64,000 bases of DNA from Linnemannia elongata (GCA_036320915.1 JAXBDG010000009.1:248001-312000); one strand, 5' to 3'. Shown: positions 25,423-37,945, numbered from the stretch's first letter. Numbers and translations: made by a program. Notes: a model not told the origin generated them from the sequence alone.

Positions 25423-26470
25423 TGCTCTGTGGTGGTGTTGTTTTTTACTGTTTTGTTTGTCAGTCCGTGTGCACTGTTCCGTCCTGCTCTGTTCCTTTGT
25501 GTTTTTGTGGGTGGGTGATGTTGTTGTTTGGACGGAAGATGCAGGTAGGTATGAGCGTGCAAGAGGAGGAAGGCGAAGAAGGAAAGGGAAGGGTTCGTAC
25601 GAGCGGAGAGAGAGGAAGGAAAGGGAGAGAGGGAGAGAGAGAGAGAGAGAGAGAGAATGGATTAAAGAAGGACTGGTGGAAGGGATAGTGGTATTGAGGA
25701 TGGGGTATAGTTGTTGTTGCTGTTGTTTGTTGTTGTATGAAGTGAAGCAGTCGTTGTTGTTGTTATTGTTGTTGTTGTTGAGGTTGTTGCGGTTGTATGG
25801 AGCGTTGATGAGATATTAAGTGCCAGGCAAATGGGTTGCCAATTAGCCCTTTGTATTATTGTGATCTATTAAACGGGAAGAATATCATCAAGTAAAAGGC
25901 AGGATAACCAGGTGTCTCTCTCGTTAGTAAACAGGGTTGAAGGAACAAAACAAAACGGCGTTTGTCTTTTTGTATAGTATTTGTATGCTTGTCATAGCGG
26001 GCTATGGTTGCTGTTGTTGTTTTGACAACGAGTGGATGCATACCCGAATAGGAGACACAATGGGACACAGGCAAGCGAGGAAAGGGGCGAGGATGAGTGA
26101 CAACCCAGACCAAAGTTTGGTTTTAGCAGGTCATTCACAGGGTTTCGTAGGCAGGAGTGCGGGGATCCAGGAGAGGTGAAAGAGAAAAGGCTGAGGCGAT
26201 GAAGAAGAGGAGTGAGCGAGTGATGAATAAATGAAGAGGAGGAGAGAGAGAGAGAGAGGGAGGGAGGGAGGGAGGGAAAGAGAGACAGGAGAAATAAGGA
26301 GGATGGAGGATCGTTGATGAGTGAGAGGGAGGATGACAAGAGGAAGGGGAAGGGGAAGGGGAAGGGGATGAGGGATGGAGTGAAGAGAGAGGAGAGAGGA
26401 GAGAGGAGGAAAGAGTTAAGTGTGAAAGAAAGATAGACAGAGAGAGCGAAAAGCGCGGGAGGGGAGCAAT
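25423..26470. repeat. Purine-rich upstream block of the PH-domain gene
   Basis: The plus strand is GA-rich with (GA)n near 25625-25655, GGGA repeats near 26258-26275, GGGGAA repeats near 26345-26370 and GAGAGGA repeats near 26385-26410. On the minus strand this is a polypyrimidine region upstream of the ATG at 25422. Short Ser/Pro-rich ORFs here are simple-sequence artefacts. Confidence 0.6.
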
Positions 26471-28340
26471 TGAATTGTAATAACACCTCCAATATAACAA
26501 TAATGGTTGATGGATGTCAGCCTTAAAGGGGCCTTCGTTTTGGTTGCAATAACGAACTCGAAAAGGACGGACAAAAAAGGGCTTGTTCAGGTCAGGAACA
26601 TGGACAATCACATATCACTGGGAGAGACATTGATTGTGTTAGGAGTTAGAAAACTAACACCGACAAGGTTCTTATACAGCGATCATCAGTCTTCCTCCCT
26701 TCTTTGTTCCTGCTTTGTTCCTCCTTGGTTTCTACTTTTTTGTTCCTTCTTGGCTGGTTCATCACCCCCTTTATTTGAGGAAAAAAAAATGCGTCCTGGC
26801 TAACTCTTATTTTCCGGTTACAATTACATGAACCATGGACCATAGACTATGGACTATGGTCCACTTGACTACCTTCGATAGTGCAGCAATTGGAAAAGCA
26901 GACTATCTATCTCTGACTGACTGACCTCCCTGTCTGTTATCATCAAGTTCCCTATCTTTTTACCATCACTTTCCTCCCTTTCATATCTTTATCCAAATGC
27001 CTCCTTGATACCTTCCTCATAGTCTTACAATGATAACATCCAATCAAGTCCACCCGGTCAGAGCATCATACCAACAACAGAAGGCTATGTACCTCTTTAT
27101 TCTAGCTTACAGCATTGCCCTCCGCCTGTTGTTAAACCATGGACCATTCAAAGAAAAACAAGGACAGTCATAATAGCTCAATGTGCCACAAGAACTACTA
27201 CAACAACAACATCAACATCAACAAAGGACTCCTTTTCACCTCCCCCTTCCCTCGTGTGCCACCAAAAATATCATCTCTCTCGTACTCCTCCTTTCCCCCC
27301 TCACTCTCTCCTTTTCTCCTTTTTCTTTTGCTCGTGTGCAGAATAGACATCACTCTCCTCCTTCCTCTATTCATCTCTCCTTTAGAAGAGAAGAGAGTTC
27401 GTTGTATTCTTTATTTGTGTTCACATTTGTATTTCTCATTATACTCCCACCCACTCATTCACGCTACTCTATCCACCATAATACACAAACACAAACAAAG
27501 AAGACACGAAGAAACCAAGAAAGAATGGCTCTGTTCTGTTTGGCCCATTTCAAACTCTTTCTCAGTCCGTCCAAACTCCAAACCCATGTGGAAGAGAATG
27601 AAAAAGGGCCAAGTAGGCAAAAACAGGAGAAACATGCTTCTATCATTCGAAGATACAATGAAAGAAAGAAAAAATAAGAATGTGCCTCACTCACACATGC
27701 ACACGCCTACTTGGTCGGGCATATTTTCTAGTCCAAGCCAACCTCCGCACCTCTTTTCAAAGTGTGGATGAACCAAGATAGGAATGGCCGAATTATCTGT
27801 CAGCAGGAAAACAATAAATACCCTAATTTACAGGAGCTTTATTGCACTCGACAAGAGCTACTCGTAACGGCTCTGGACCCTGCATTCTGAAAAAATAAAA
27901 GATGGGGCCCCCTGCACTCTAGCTCCTACCCTCATGTTTCTTGCTCTGACCTTTCTTCACCTCCTGTTTCTTAACAACAGCTCATTTTATCCGTAGGGTC
28001 TTCTGGAGCCTCTACTCCGCGGACTATACTACGGTACCAACAAGGTTTTCCTCCGTTGAATAATGCAATTAGTCAACGCATCCAGCTCTCGCAACATCTT
28101 TATTTTCATATATATTGTCTTTACATCTCGTTCATTTTCTTTGTACGTTTTCTTTGAACACAGGGTGAATATGCAAAGATAGAGAAGAAGGGGGAGAAAA
28201 AATTCAAAAAAGCGGCAGAACCGGGAGCAGAAATTATGAATAAGGACGGGGATCCCTGGAAACGTACGGAGAATGTGAAAGCAAAACAGACGAAAAAATG
28301 AAAAATATGAGCATGGTTCCCTCTCCTTCTCTCGCTCGCA

Positions 28341-28374
<34 letters not shown>

Positions 28375-30150
28375 GTTCGCTCTTGTTTGTCCCAGAGAGC
28401 CATCGATGTCAACAACTAACAACAAAACAACAACAACAGCAACAACAACAACAACAACAACAACAACAGCGAAAAATTAAACAGTGAGCAATTGAGCTCC
28501 CTGTTGTTGCTGCGTTGTGGTTATAGTAATTGTAGTGGTTGTGGTTTAGTTTTTTGGTTGCTCACCTCGTTTTGTTATATTGAACTTCGGCCATTTTTTG
28601 TCACGATAGGACGAATGAGTGGACGTTCACCGGTACTTTCACGTAGTTATTATCTTGAAGGAGTATATAGAATCGAGATCAAGATGCACTAAACAAGAGA
28701 AAAGGGTGCTAGTAGCTCAAGTGTCAATGCGACTTTCTTCTATGATCCAACTTTCAAGCACGTTCACAACAACGCGTCGTCTTATTGATCGAGTGTATTT
28801 TCACTTTCCCTTTTCATTCGTCTTCCATGCTACGCGTTTCTATGTCCTAAACTTTCTTTCCTTCTCCTTCTCTCTCTTTCTTCTGTCGCTCGCTCGCTCT
28901 CACACCCTTCAGATGTATCTATTTTCATCTTTGATACCCATGTCTCAGTCATCCCTGGGGTCAGCGAGAAAATCGATCGAGATAGGAATGTCATTTACAC
29001 TTCTATCACAATTATACAGCACTGTAGTCGAACCACTGGGGAGTAGGGGAGGGAATTAAGCGTAATAAGGAAACGAGAGGCAGCCCTTTTTCATATTCTT
29101 TTGTGCCTCTTTAGTATCTTGTCGGACGGCTGCATGAATGCTCCTCACTCCCAATTAACGAACTGCCTCCAAACCCCTGCATATCATCAATCTCACAGCT
29201 CACAGATGCACCCACTAACCTGATCCTCCTAGCTAATTCATCTCTCTCAATGGCTAAAGGAGGATGACGATAGCACATTAACCATTCCTCTCATTTTTTT
29301 TGACCTTCTCCCACTTTCCCACACTCTCCTTTTGTCCTCTTATAATCTCTTTCCCCCCCCCCCCCCCCCCCACATCTAATTACTCTTGTCCAACATTCAT
29401 ATTGCAAAATATCCGATCCATTCTCGAAAAGGAAGGGACCCTCGAAATCTTGATCCTTCTTGTCCGTGCACGATTGTCCCCAATGCGCCTTTTTTGAACT
29501 GTCTTTATACCGGGATGGATTTGGATTGTGCGACGTGTGGTGGACATGGTGAAAAATTGAAGAGGGGGGGGGGTGTCCGAAGTACGACGGTGGAGATGCA
29601 AGATGTGGAAAAGTGATAAAAGTCCGATTATAAAAATGATGCACACCGTGAAAAAGGAGGCTCTTTATAACCCTGTATCGTTTCCCAGCTTATGACGTGC
29701 TTGTCCCCAACTCGTAAATTACGCCTTATAGCCCAAAGTCGAAAGATGAACTCATTGACCATCACTTTATGAGTTGTTGGACAAACATTCTTCAAAGAAG
29801 ACTCAGATGAAAAATGGATAAAGGAACCTCTGTTATCAGTGCAACACGTCTAACCTACAGTTCTAGCGTGCTCTGAAGAATGGATAGGCAAAGAAAGGCC
29901 ACTTAACGCAAAACATAACGAGGAAAGAAAAACAGTACTGCTCGTCTACTGTATATCCAGGACATTGTTTTAAAAGGAGAAGACGGTCAGTGCCTCACGG
30001 GTCATCGCGTACTAGCCAAGTGTACACATGGATACTGCAGCTGTGTGCGCGAGAGAATTCAATGTGTCTCTATGAAAGGGATGAAGAGCACAATCTTTGA
30101 TATTGAGGCCATCATCGAAGCCCCTGGTGACGATAAGGTCATTCTTAGAG
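26471..30150. other. Gene-poor simple-sequence region
   Basis: No conserved coding sequence was recognised in this 3.7 kb. It contains a 10-bp perfect inverted repeat with 8-nt spacer at 26836-26863, a poly(T) run of 29 at 28346-28374, CAA repeats at about 28420-28470 and a poly(C) run of 19 at 29353-29371. An ATG-initiated 210-codon frame at 27139-27771 has low-complexity composition and no family similarity, so it was not called. Confidence 0.5.
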
Positions 30151-32745
30151 AACAAAACAGGGAGGCATTGGAGGTGTCCATTCGCCCAACACAGTACTTG
30201 GATAGCCGAGGAAGGATTCTGTATTGCTACAATCTGTGTGGCTGGTGCAACTTGTATTTATGGCTGTATACTAATGTACCACCTTTGCAAAGGATGTCAA
30301 TCGACCCACCTAAAGGTTTTTTCTACATTAGCAACTTTATCTTTCCCCTCTTTACCATCCCTTCGCAGGCACCACACACAAACTGTTAGCCCTAAACTTT
30401 GCTTTGACCTATATATTCCTGTGCTGCTCGCCTGCGTTCTGTTGGCGCAATTGAAGTTGAGTAATTTTTTTTGGACTTCTTTTATTTTGGTTCCGTAATC
30501 CTGCAAATACCCGGAGAGACAATTTGGCTATGGCGATTCGCTCGAAATATTTGAAAGTAAAGAGACAGGATATGGAGAATACAAGTAGATGTTTTGGATC
30601 ATTGGAATTAACTTGGGATAAATATTTCCTCTTGATTTCTAGGAGATCCATTAGATTCCTATAGCTAGGCCATAGGAGGCTCTCTGGATAAAGGATATAT
30701 GATTTAGATATGTGCCATCATGTTAGGGGTTTTATTATTAAGTTATCAATCTACTATAAACTCATTGTACTAGGGAATGCAATAAGTAAACAGAAGTGTC
30801 TTGATAGGAGTCAGTGAGAAAGAAGGTAGGGGGGGATCTTGACTGATATCGCTATAAAATATATATACTTTCCCTCTTCATTACTCTTATTAAGGCATAG
30901 ACTGTCGCTAAAGTATGAAGGCTCTAATGTTCACAGTCAAGTTAACGCTGCGTACCTCAGACAGTGCCTGAGCTCCATTCTTTCCGATCGAGATGTAACC
31001 CAAATTTAAAGTGGTGAGAGTTGAGTTGATCTTGAGTGCCTCAGACAGTGCAACAGCTCCCGTGTCCCCGATCGGGTTGTGTTCCATATTCAAAGTGGTG
31101 AGAGTTGAGTTGGTCTTGAGCGTCTCTGACAGTGCCTCAGCTCCGTTGGGTCCGATCGAGTTGTAGTCCAAGTCCAAAGTGGTGAGAGTTGAGTTGGTCT
31201 TGATTGCCTCCGACAGCACTACAGCCCCATTGTCTCCGATCGAGTTGCCGTTCAATTTCAAAATGGTGAGAGTCGAATTGATCTTGAGTGCCTCAGATAG
31301 CGCTACGGCTCCGCTCTCCCCGATCAAGTTGGCGTTCAATTTCAAAGTGGTGAGAGTTGAGTTGGTCTTGAGTGCCTCTGACAGTGTAACAGCTCCGTTT
31401 TCCCCGATCGAGTTCCTGTTCAAGCCCAAAGTAGTCAGGGTCGAGTTGGTCTTGAGTGCCTCCGACAGTGCCTCAGCTCCGTTCTCCCCGATCGAGTTGT
31501 CGAATAAGCTCAAAGTGGTGAGAGTCGAGTTGGTCTTGAGTGCATCTGACAGTGTAACAGCTCCGTTGTCCCCGATCGAGTTCCTGTTCAAGCCCAAAGT
31601 AGTCAGGGCCGAGTTGGTCTTGAGTGCCTCTGACAGTGACGCAACTCCGTTGAATCCGATCGAGTTGACGTACAAGGCCAAAGTAGTCAGGGTCGAGTTG
31701 GTCTTGAGTGCCTCAGACAGCGCCACAGCTCCGTTGATTCCGATCGAGTTGTTGGTCAAGTCCAAAGTGGTCAGGGTCGAGTTGGACTTGAGTGCCTCTG
31801 ACAGCGCTACAGCTCCGTTCTCCCCGATCGAGTTGTTGCGCAAGCTCAAAGTGGTGAGTGTCGAGTTGGACTTGAGTGCCTCTGACAGCGCTACAGCTCC
31901 GTTCTCCCCGATCGAGTTGTAGTTCAAGTCCAAAGTGGTCAGGGTAAAGTTGGTCTTGAGTGCCGTAGACAGCACCACAGCTCCGTTCTCCCTGATCTTG
32001 TTTCTGCTCAAGTCCAAAGTGGTGAGAGTCGAGTTGGTCTTGAGTGCCTCTGACAGGGCTACAGCTCCGTTATCCCCGATCGAGCTGTCGAACAAGCGCA
32101 AAGTGGTGAGAGTCGAGTTGGCCATAATGCTAGAAATTACTTCGACTTTCGCAGATGTCCATAGTTCTCCATAGGTAGGTTTCTCAATCGTGAGGTGTTT
32201 TATAAGATGCTTGTTTCTCTCAACAGATTCTATGCAGAGGTCATGTTTCAACAGCACGACAGAGCTGTAGAGTGGCGGTGTAAATGAGTCGTTCCAATCC
32301 TGACTCACACGCGCACAGAACGCGAGGTCTTTAAGGCCAAGATTGCTGGCAATTCTGGACCGAATCTCGTGTAGCTCGAGGGGATGTGTCTGGAACATCT
32401 TGGTCTTGCAAGAGGAGGAATATGACAAGTGTGACAGGATTGATGGTGTTATGGATGAGAGGAAGGGTAGAATGGGATGAGGAGGAATGGACTAGGATGA
32501 GAGGTAGGATGGAATGGGATGAGAGAAAGAATGAGATGGGATTACAAAAAATAATGTAGGGACATACAGTTCACGCCACAAAACTTTATTTCTCTTTGCC
32601 CTCACTCTGTGGCGCTCCAATTTTTTTCTCTGCTGTTCTAAATCTGCTCCGCCTCCGCATTTTGCTTTACACTGTGCTCGTCGCTGCGCATGTGAACCTA
32701 AATAGAAAATACCTACGGCTTCGCTACGCGAAGGGAGAAGAAAAG
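30151..32745 (-). repeat. Tandem duplication unit A (F-box/LRR cassette)
   Basis: The unit runs on the minus strand: promoter block (32745-32564), F-box/LRR gene, 3' flank (30907-30251) and a segment S (30250-30151). It is followed directly, head to tail, by unit B with the same boundary sequence AGAACAAAAC at its ends. The 3' flanks of A and B are alignable by eye through most of their length, as are the promoter blocks. Confidence 0.8.
30908..32398 (-). CDS. F-box-like / leucine-rich-repeat protein, 14 LRRs
   Basis: A single exon encodes 496 residues if translation starts at the ATG at 32398. The paralogue at 41314 starts ten codons earlier at an ATG that here reads TTG (32428), so the start has shifted. 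Residues 1-50 (from MFQTHPLELHEIRSRIA, including the RVSQDWNDSF segment) resemble fungal F-box domains, which bind Skp1 in SCF ubiquitin ligases. Fourteen ribonuclease-inhibitor-type repeats of 28 residues follow, with consensus NSTLTTLxLxxNSIGxNGAVALSEALK. LRR arrays of this type form horseshoe ligand surfaces. Sequence differences concentrate at the variable x positions, the predicted contact surface. The gene ends with a short divergent cap. Function as a substrate adaptor is inferred. Confidence 0.8.
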   Translation of the reverse strand: MFQTHPLELHEIRSRIASNLGLKDLAFCARVSQDWNDSFTPPLYSSVVLLKHDLCIESVERNKHLIKHLTIEKPTYGELWTSAKVEVISSIMANSTLTTLRLFDSSIGDNGAVALSEALKTNSTLTTLDLSRNKIRENGAVVLSTALKTNFTLTTLDLNYNSIGENGAVALSEALKSNSTLTTLSLRNNSIGENGAVALSEALKSNSTLTTLDLTNNSIGINGAVALSEALKTNSTLTTLALYVNSIGFNGVASLSEALKTNSALTTLGLNRNSIGDNGAVTLSDALKTNSTLTTLSLFDNSIGENGAEALSEALKTNSTLTTLGLNRNSIGENGAVTLSEALKTNSTLTTLKLNANLIGESGAVALSEALKINSTLTILKLNGNSIGDNGAVVLSEAIKTNSTLTTLDLDYNSIGPNGAEALSETLKTNSTLTTLNMEHNPIGDTGAVALSEALKINSTLTTLNLGYISIGKNGAQALSEVRSVNLTVNIRAFIL

Positions 32746-34741
32746 AACAAAACAGGGAGGTGTTGGAGGTGTCCATTCGTCCAACACAGTACTTGGATAG
32801 CCGAAGAAGGATTCTGTATTGCTACAATCTGTGTGGTTGGTGCAACTTGTAATAGTGGCTAGAAACCAATATACCACCTTTGCAAATGAAGCCAATTGAC
32901 CCTCTAAAGGGTTTTCTACATTAGTGACTTTGTCTTTTCACTCTTTTCCATCCCTTCCCAGGCGCCACACACAGACTGTAACCCCTAAACTTTACTTTCA
33001 CCTATTTGTGCCTATGCTGCTCGCTTGCGTAGTAATTTTTTTTGGACTTCTTTTTATTTTGGCTCTATAACCTTGCAAAATACCCGTTGAGATAGTTTGG
33101 CTATAGCAATTCGCTCGAAACAATTGAGAGTTCAGTAAGATAGAGGATATGAAGAATACAAGTAAATGTTTTGGATCATTGGAATTAACTTGGGCTAAAT
33201 ATTTCCCCCTTGATTTCTAGGAGATCCATTAGATTCCTATAGCTTGGCCATAGGAGGCTTTCTAGCTACATGACATGTGATTTAGATTTGTGCCGGGGTT
33301 TTAGTATTAAGGCTAATACATTATCAGTTTACTAAAGTTCATTGTGATAGGAAATGCAATAAGTAAACGGAAGTGTGTGGATAGGGGTTGGTGAGAAAGA
33401 AGGTAGGGGGGATCTTGACTAATATCGCTATACTAAATATATACTTTCTCTCTTCTTCACTCTGATTAAGGCATAGACAGTCGCTAAAGTACGATGCCTT
33501 TGATGGTCACAGTCAAGTTAACGCTGTATGCCTCAGACAGCGCCTGAAACCCATTGTCCCCGATCGAGTTGTATCCCATATATAAAGTGGTGAGAGTTGA
33601 GTTGGACTTGAGTGCCTCAGACAGTGCAGCAGCTCCTGTGTCTCCGATCGGGTTGTGTCCCATATTTAAAGTGGTTAGAGTTGAGTTGGATTTGAGTGTC
33701 TCCGACAATGCCTCAGCTCCGTTGGGTCCGATCGAGGTGTCGTACAAGCTCATAGTGGTGAGAGTTGAGTTGGTCTTGAGGGCCTCAGATAGCGCTACGG
33801 CTCCGCTCTCCCCGATCAAGTTGGCGTTCAATTTCAAAGTGGTGAGAGTCGAGTTGGTCTCGAGTGCTTTAGACAGTGCAACAGCTCCATAGTCTCCGAT
33901 CGAGTTGTGTCCCATATTTAAGGTGGTGAGAGCCGAGTTGGACTTGAGTGCCTCAGACAGTGCAACAGCTCCGTTCTCCCCGATCGAGTTGCACCGCAAA
34001 TCCAAAGTCGTGAGCGTCGAGTTGGTCTTGAGTGCCTTAGACAGCGCCATAGCTCCGTTATCTCTGATCCAGTTTTCCGTTAAGTCTAACGTGGTGAGAG
34101 TCGAATTGGCCATAATGCTAGAAATTACTTTGTATTCTGCAGATGACCATAGTTTTCCATAGGTAGGGTTCTCAATCGTCAGGTGTTTTATATGATGCTT
34201 GTATCTCTCGACAGATTCCAAGCTGAGGTCATATTTCTACAGCACGACAGAGCTGTAGAGTGGCGGTGTAAATGAGTCGTTCCAATCCTGACTCACACGC
34301 GCACAGGACGCGAGGTCGTTAAGGCCAAGACTGCTGGCAATTCTGGACCGAATCTCGTGTAGCTCGAGGGGATGTGTCTGGAACATCTTTGTCTTACAAG
34401 ATGGGGTATATGACAAGTGTGACAGGATTTATGGTGTTATGGATGAAAGGAAGGGTGGATTGGGAAGAGAGAAGGAATGGATTAGGATGAGAGGAAGAAT
34501 GGAATGGGATGAGAGAAAGAATGGGATGGGATCACAAAAAATACTGTTGGGACATACAGTTCACGCCACTAAACTTTATTTCTCTTTGCCACCACTCTGC
34601 GCCACTCCATTTTTTTTCCATTGTTCAAATGCTGCTCCGCCTCCGTATTTTGCTTTACCGTATGCTCGTCGCTGCGCATGTGAACCCAACTAGATAATAC
34701 CCACGGCTTCGCTCTGCGGAGGGAGAAGAAAAGAACAAAAC
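32746..34741 (-). repeat. Tandem duplication unit B (F-box/LRR cassette)
   Basis: This is the second head-to-tail copy of the cassette: promoter block (34741-34554), broken LRR gene, 3' flank (33483-32860) and segment S (about 32851-32758). It is about 600 bp shorter than unit A, which is accounted for by seven fewer 84-bp LRR modules (588 bp). Confidence 0.8.
33484..34386 (-). pseudogene. F-box/LRR pseudogene, 7 LRRs with N-terminal nonsense codon
   Basis: The frame from the ATG at 34386 matches the F-box region of the neighbouring copies for about 49 residues, then hits TAG at 34239-34237 where the paralogue at 41314 has a proline codon. Reading resumes in the same frame and continues through seven 28-residue LRRs to a stop at 33484. 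As in unit A, the outer ATG ten codons upstream is TTG. A shorter LRR-only product from an internal start is possible, so it could still be expressed without the F-box. High identity to the other copies suggests the break is recent or that gene conversion is active. Confidence 0.75.
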
Positions 34742-35786
34742 GAACGATAAAAGAACTTAATACGTACGAAATAAAATGAATTGAGAGGATCTTTGTCGAC
34801 GTTGCAACAATTCCTCAGGGAGAGTCGTACGCTCATCAGCCGTCTTTATTTTGTTATTTGATCCAAATGCAACGGGTGATTAGGGCTTGAGAATAATAGA
34901 CGTACATTGAGTATGGTTAACGTCAGAGTGAAATGCAAGCATCTATGAATCCAAGCGTTGTGAAATTAAATATCAGTGGCCGCAAACCTTCCTCAAGACA
35001 TTTAAGATACATGTCGATCTCACTTAGCCATGATGTGTTAGAACTTTAGATACCATAGAATGCACAAGTTAACTCTATGTATTGTGCTAGTTTGTACATA
35101 TAAGGTAAGCAATCGAGAGCGTGGAGGGTATGTCGCCAAGCTAGGATGGGAATTCTTGTTAACCATCCAACCAACCGTTGAAGCTCTTGGTCATCACTTC
35201 AAAACGGCAATGGAGCAAAATGTCAGCGTTGCGGATGAAAAACGAAGCAGTAACGCACGCTAACGCTTCCTTTTTTTTTTATTCTTAGAGTTCATTCCGC
35301 TTTTTATTATGCAAGAGACGTCAGAGAAAGGAAAAGTGGCTCCATGGGAGCAGAAGAACAGAAGATTCGAAAATTGGGCGAAATGAAGACGTACTGGTGC
35401 ATCCAACGTGCTCTCATAAAAATGTTAAAAACCGCATTACAATATGCGGTGAAAATTAAGAAAACAATGGATGTGGCAATAGTGTGATGGGCGTATACTT
35501 GAGAAGCTCCAAATCAACGACCACTCAGCGACGTATGCATGGAGTGTTACTTCCCCATGCCCCTTTTTAACTAACGAACCATCAAACTTTTTCTCACTTC
35601 GCCCTATGAAAAACGCCACCAAAATGTTTTCTTTATTTTTAACTGGATCAAAACGTAGGATTTTTTCAAGAGGAACAGTAGCAAAAAAATGGCTTGTCAT
35701 CCAATCTCCCGCTGTCTCGGACTTTTGATGCGGCCATTTGCCTATTCATTTACTCTCCCGACCGGAAGGTCTTGCATGAAGTTGGT
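34742..35786. other. Intergenic, no gene recognised
   Basis: Only short frames without family similarity occur. One copy of the recurrent ARCGCCACCR motif lies at 35612-35621. Confidence 0.4.
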
Positions 35787-36247
35787 TTAACCTAATGGAA
35801 GCAAAAATAAAGAATCAAGGGAACATATGTCAGTTTTGTTGGCTATGAGCTAGAATTGACTTCAAACATGACAAAGCACCACGCAGCAACTAAATAAAGG
35901 TAAGAAGGCTTACCTCTCTGGACAAGGACCTGGACCTTGGTCCCATGCGGCTCGATAGTGAACACACTCTCGACCTTCTGGCTTGGCTTGAGTAAAGCCG
36001 CGTTGTCGTTGACATCATACCAAACAGGCTCTCGTTCACGTCCTCCAGGGGCAAATGGGATCAGAATCGAGACGTGCCAGTGGTTCAGTTTCTGGGCATC
36101 GATGTCGCAAAGCACGTGAGAACGCTGATTCTTGATGAGTTTCTTGAGGTGGCTGATGGTCTTGGTGGATTCGATGACGATGGGAAAGGCGTCCAGGGGT
36201 GCGTCGCCGTCGAGCATTACGTAGATGGTCATTGTGAAGCGCGACAT
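35787..36247 (-). CDS. Solo Crinkler-type N-terminal header protein (copy 1)
   Basis: Exon 1 (36247-35914) starts at ATG and encodes 111 residues that match the ubiquitin-like header of Crinkler (CRN) proteins: a strand-rich start, DAFPIVIESTKTISHLKKLI, an LNHWHVSILIP block, EPVWYDV, and a final strand VQVLVQR. A GTAAGC donor follows in phase 1. The best acceptor, ATTAG at 35792, leaves a terminal exon of five nucleotides (35791-35787) that gives Gly-stop, so the protein is 112 residues. Full CRN proteins carry a C-terminal effector, often a nuclease or kinase-like domain; none is visible here. CRN-type proteins are known from oomycetes, chytrids and Mortierellomycotina. Role unknown: regulator, decoy or relic. 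Confidence 0.65.
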
Positions 36248-36857
36248 GTTGATGGTTGTGGTGTTTTGTGAGCTATTGGCGGTAGCGATGTTAAAGTATG
36301 AGAGACGAAGAGACAGAAGAGACAGAAGAGACGAGAGAACAAAATATGCAGAGAGTTTTATAGGAAAAACACAGCCATCTTTCTAGCCTCGTTGTTCCTT
36401 CAACACTTGTCTTGTGCGGGTGCTGTCCAAAAGGAGCAAAAGCAACATTGATACCCCATATTAGAACTATGAGAGAACTAGCTTTTGTTTTTCAGAAGAA
36501 GGATACGCAAATTTAGAGAAGGCTGCAGGAGGTGAAAAGTAAAGCTACGTGAACTCTGCATGCTTTCGGGTACGTGTAAACGATGGCAAATCAGAAAAAA
36601 GCCTTTCTGACGGACCATCTCCACATTTTCCATACCAAATCACGAGCCATGTCGCAGAACGTGAGATGGGAAGGGCAAAATGGACCGTGTCTGTGACGTT
36701 TGTTGTAATTTTGAGTTCTGTTTTCTCTCATTCTCTTTTTTTTTCTTCTCATTCAGTCTCTCCTACTTCGCCCCTTTCGTCCATTTCTTTCATCCTTTCA
36801 AGCCGCAAATATTACAGGTTTTTATCTCCTTTAATTCCCAAGTTGAGGCCCCTCACA

Positions 36858-37708
36858 ATGCCGAGTGAACACCAGAACGAAGAACCGCCTCCTCCACCAA
36901 TGAACCTCCCTCCGTCTTGCCTAAAGATCAGACGAAGAAGAGAGCAGGCACCTTCACCTCAGATCCGACCCGTCGACACAGCCTTGCCAACCACTGCAAC
37001 CAGGACAACAGCTTCCGTTGCGATTAAAGTTGATCTCCGACGTCGCCTTCCAAAACCCTCTGCCCTTTCATCTGGTGCTGTACCTCTCCCCCCAAGACTC
37101 TCGATCCCTGCCTTTACATCTTCAACACGCTCTCCTGTTCAGAGGAACAGCCCAGCCAACCGCGAGAGCACAGAGTGCATCGAGAACGAATCACCAATTC
37201 GAACGTGACCGCAGCGCAGCCTGAAGGCGGTACAGAAGCCCATAACAATCCTTGTGTGGAGGACCATCCTCCGATGCGACACTGTACCTGCGCGCCTGTT
37301 TCCGTTCTGCACGCTGACGGTACTCAGGTGATCATGCCGTCATGCTGCCAGTTGCCTAACCTCAACGTCACACCAGCACTCCCGCTCTACCCGCGTCAGA
37401 GAAGCGTCTACGATCAGCAGCAAGGCCCGAGGTACCACCCGTACCAACGCCAACCCCTCTTCCAGCGACATTGTGCTCAGGACGAGTCCTTCTTCTTGTC
37501 GTATTATACTCGGCAACTGAACCCGTTGCTTTACCGAGACTCCCATTACCGTATTGGCATGTACTCAAACTACCTCCCCCGCCCTGATCCGATCCTGTCT
37601 CAGTACCAGCGATGGAGTCGTGATCAAATAGGAGTTCAACCAGCATACCAGCGCCAGCCGTCGTTTCAACTTCCTCAGCAGAATCAGCTGCGACCACAAT
37701 CTGATTAG
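36858..37708 (+). CDS. Possible Pro/Gln/Arg-rich protein gene in two frames
   Basis: A C/T-rich leader resembling the one before IPP1 precedes an ATG at 36858 with context CACAATG. This frame runs 116 codons to a stop near 37208 and is Pro/Arg/Ser-rich. A second frame, open from about 37175 to 37708, encodes a Tyr/Gln/Arg-rich sequence with repeated YQR motifs and a CTCAPVSVLHADGTQVIMP segment. Composition is coding-like across both. Either an unrecognised intron or a frameshift near 37175-37205 joins them, or the locus is decayed. No family was recognised. Confidence 0.35.
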
Positions 37709-37913
37709 CCTCTCCCAGCTGGTCAAAACATGATGACCAACAAGAAGACCTCGCTGTAGATCCGGCGAGGGTCAGGGACCACAGGAATGATGAAGCCTTT
37801 TGTAGAAACCAAGAATCGCTTGCACGAATAGCAGCCTTTATTCTATTTTTGTGTATTGAAGCATCTAAAAATCAAGGCTTTTCTGTGTTAAGAATGAATA
37901 AAACAAAGGCGGG

Positions 37914-37945
<32 letters not shown>

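Noticed and set aside
25992..26611. Ser/Pro/Leu-rich ORFs on the minus strand
   Set aside because: They translate GA/CT simple repeats upstream of the PH-domain gene and have no coding signature.
26836..26863. Perfect 10-bp inverted repeat as a regulatory site
   Set aside because: It is isolated in gene-free DNA with no neighbouring promoter; nothing supports function.
27139..27771. ATG-initiated 210-codon ORF
   Set aside because: Low-complexity Ser/Pro/Leu composition in a simple-sequence region, no recognisable domain and no splice-linked neighbours.
31179..31922. Long antisense ORF through the LRR array (likewise 33554-33892 and 42006-42428)
   Set aside because: It follows from the periodic 84-bp modules: the opposite strand of the codon pattern lacks stops. 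It has no start context of its own and no independent family similarity.
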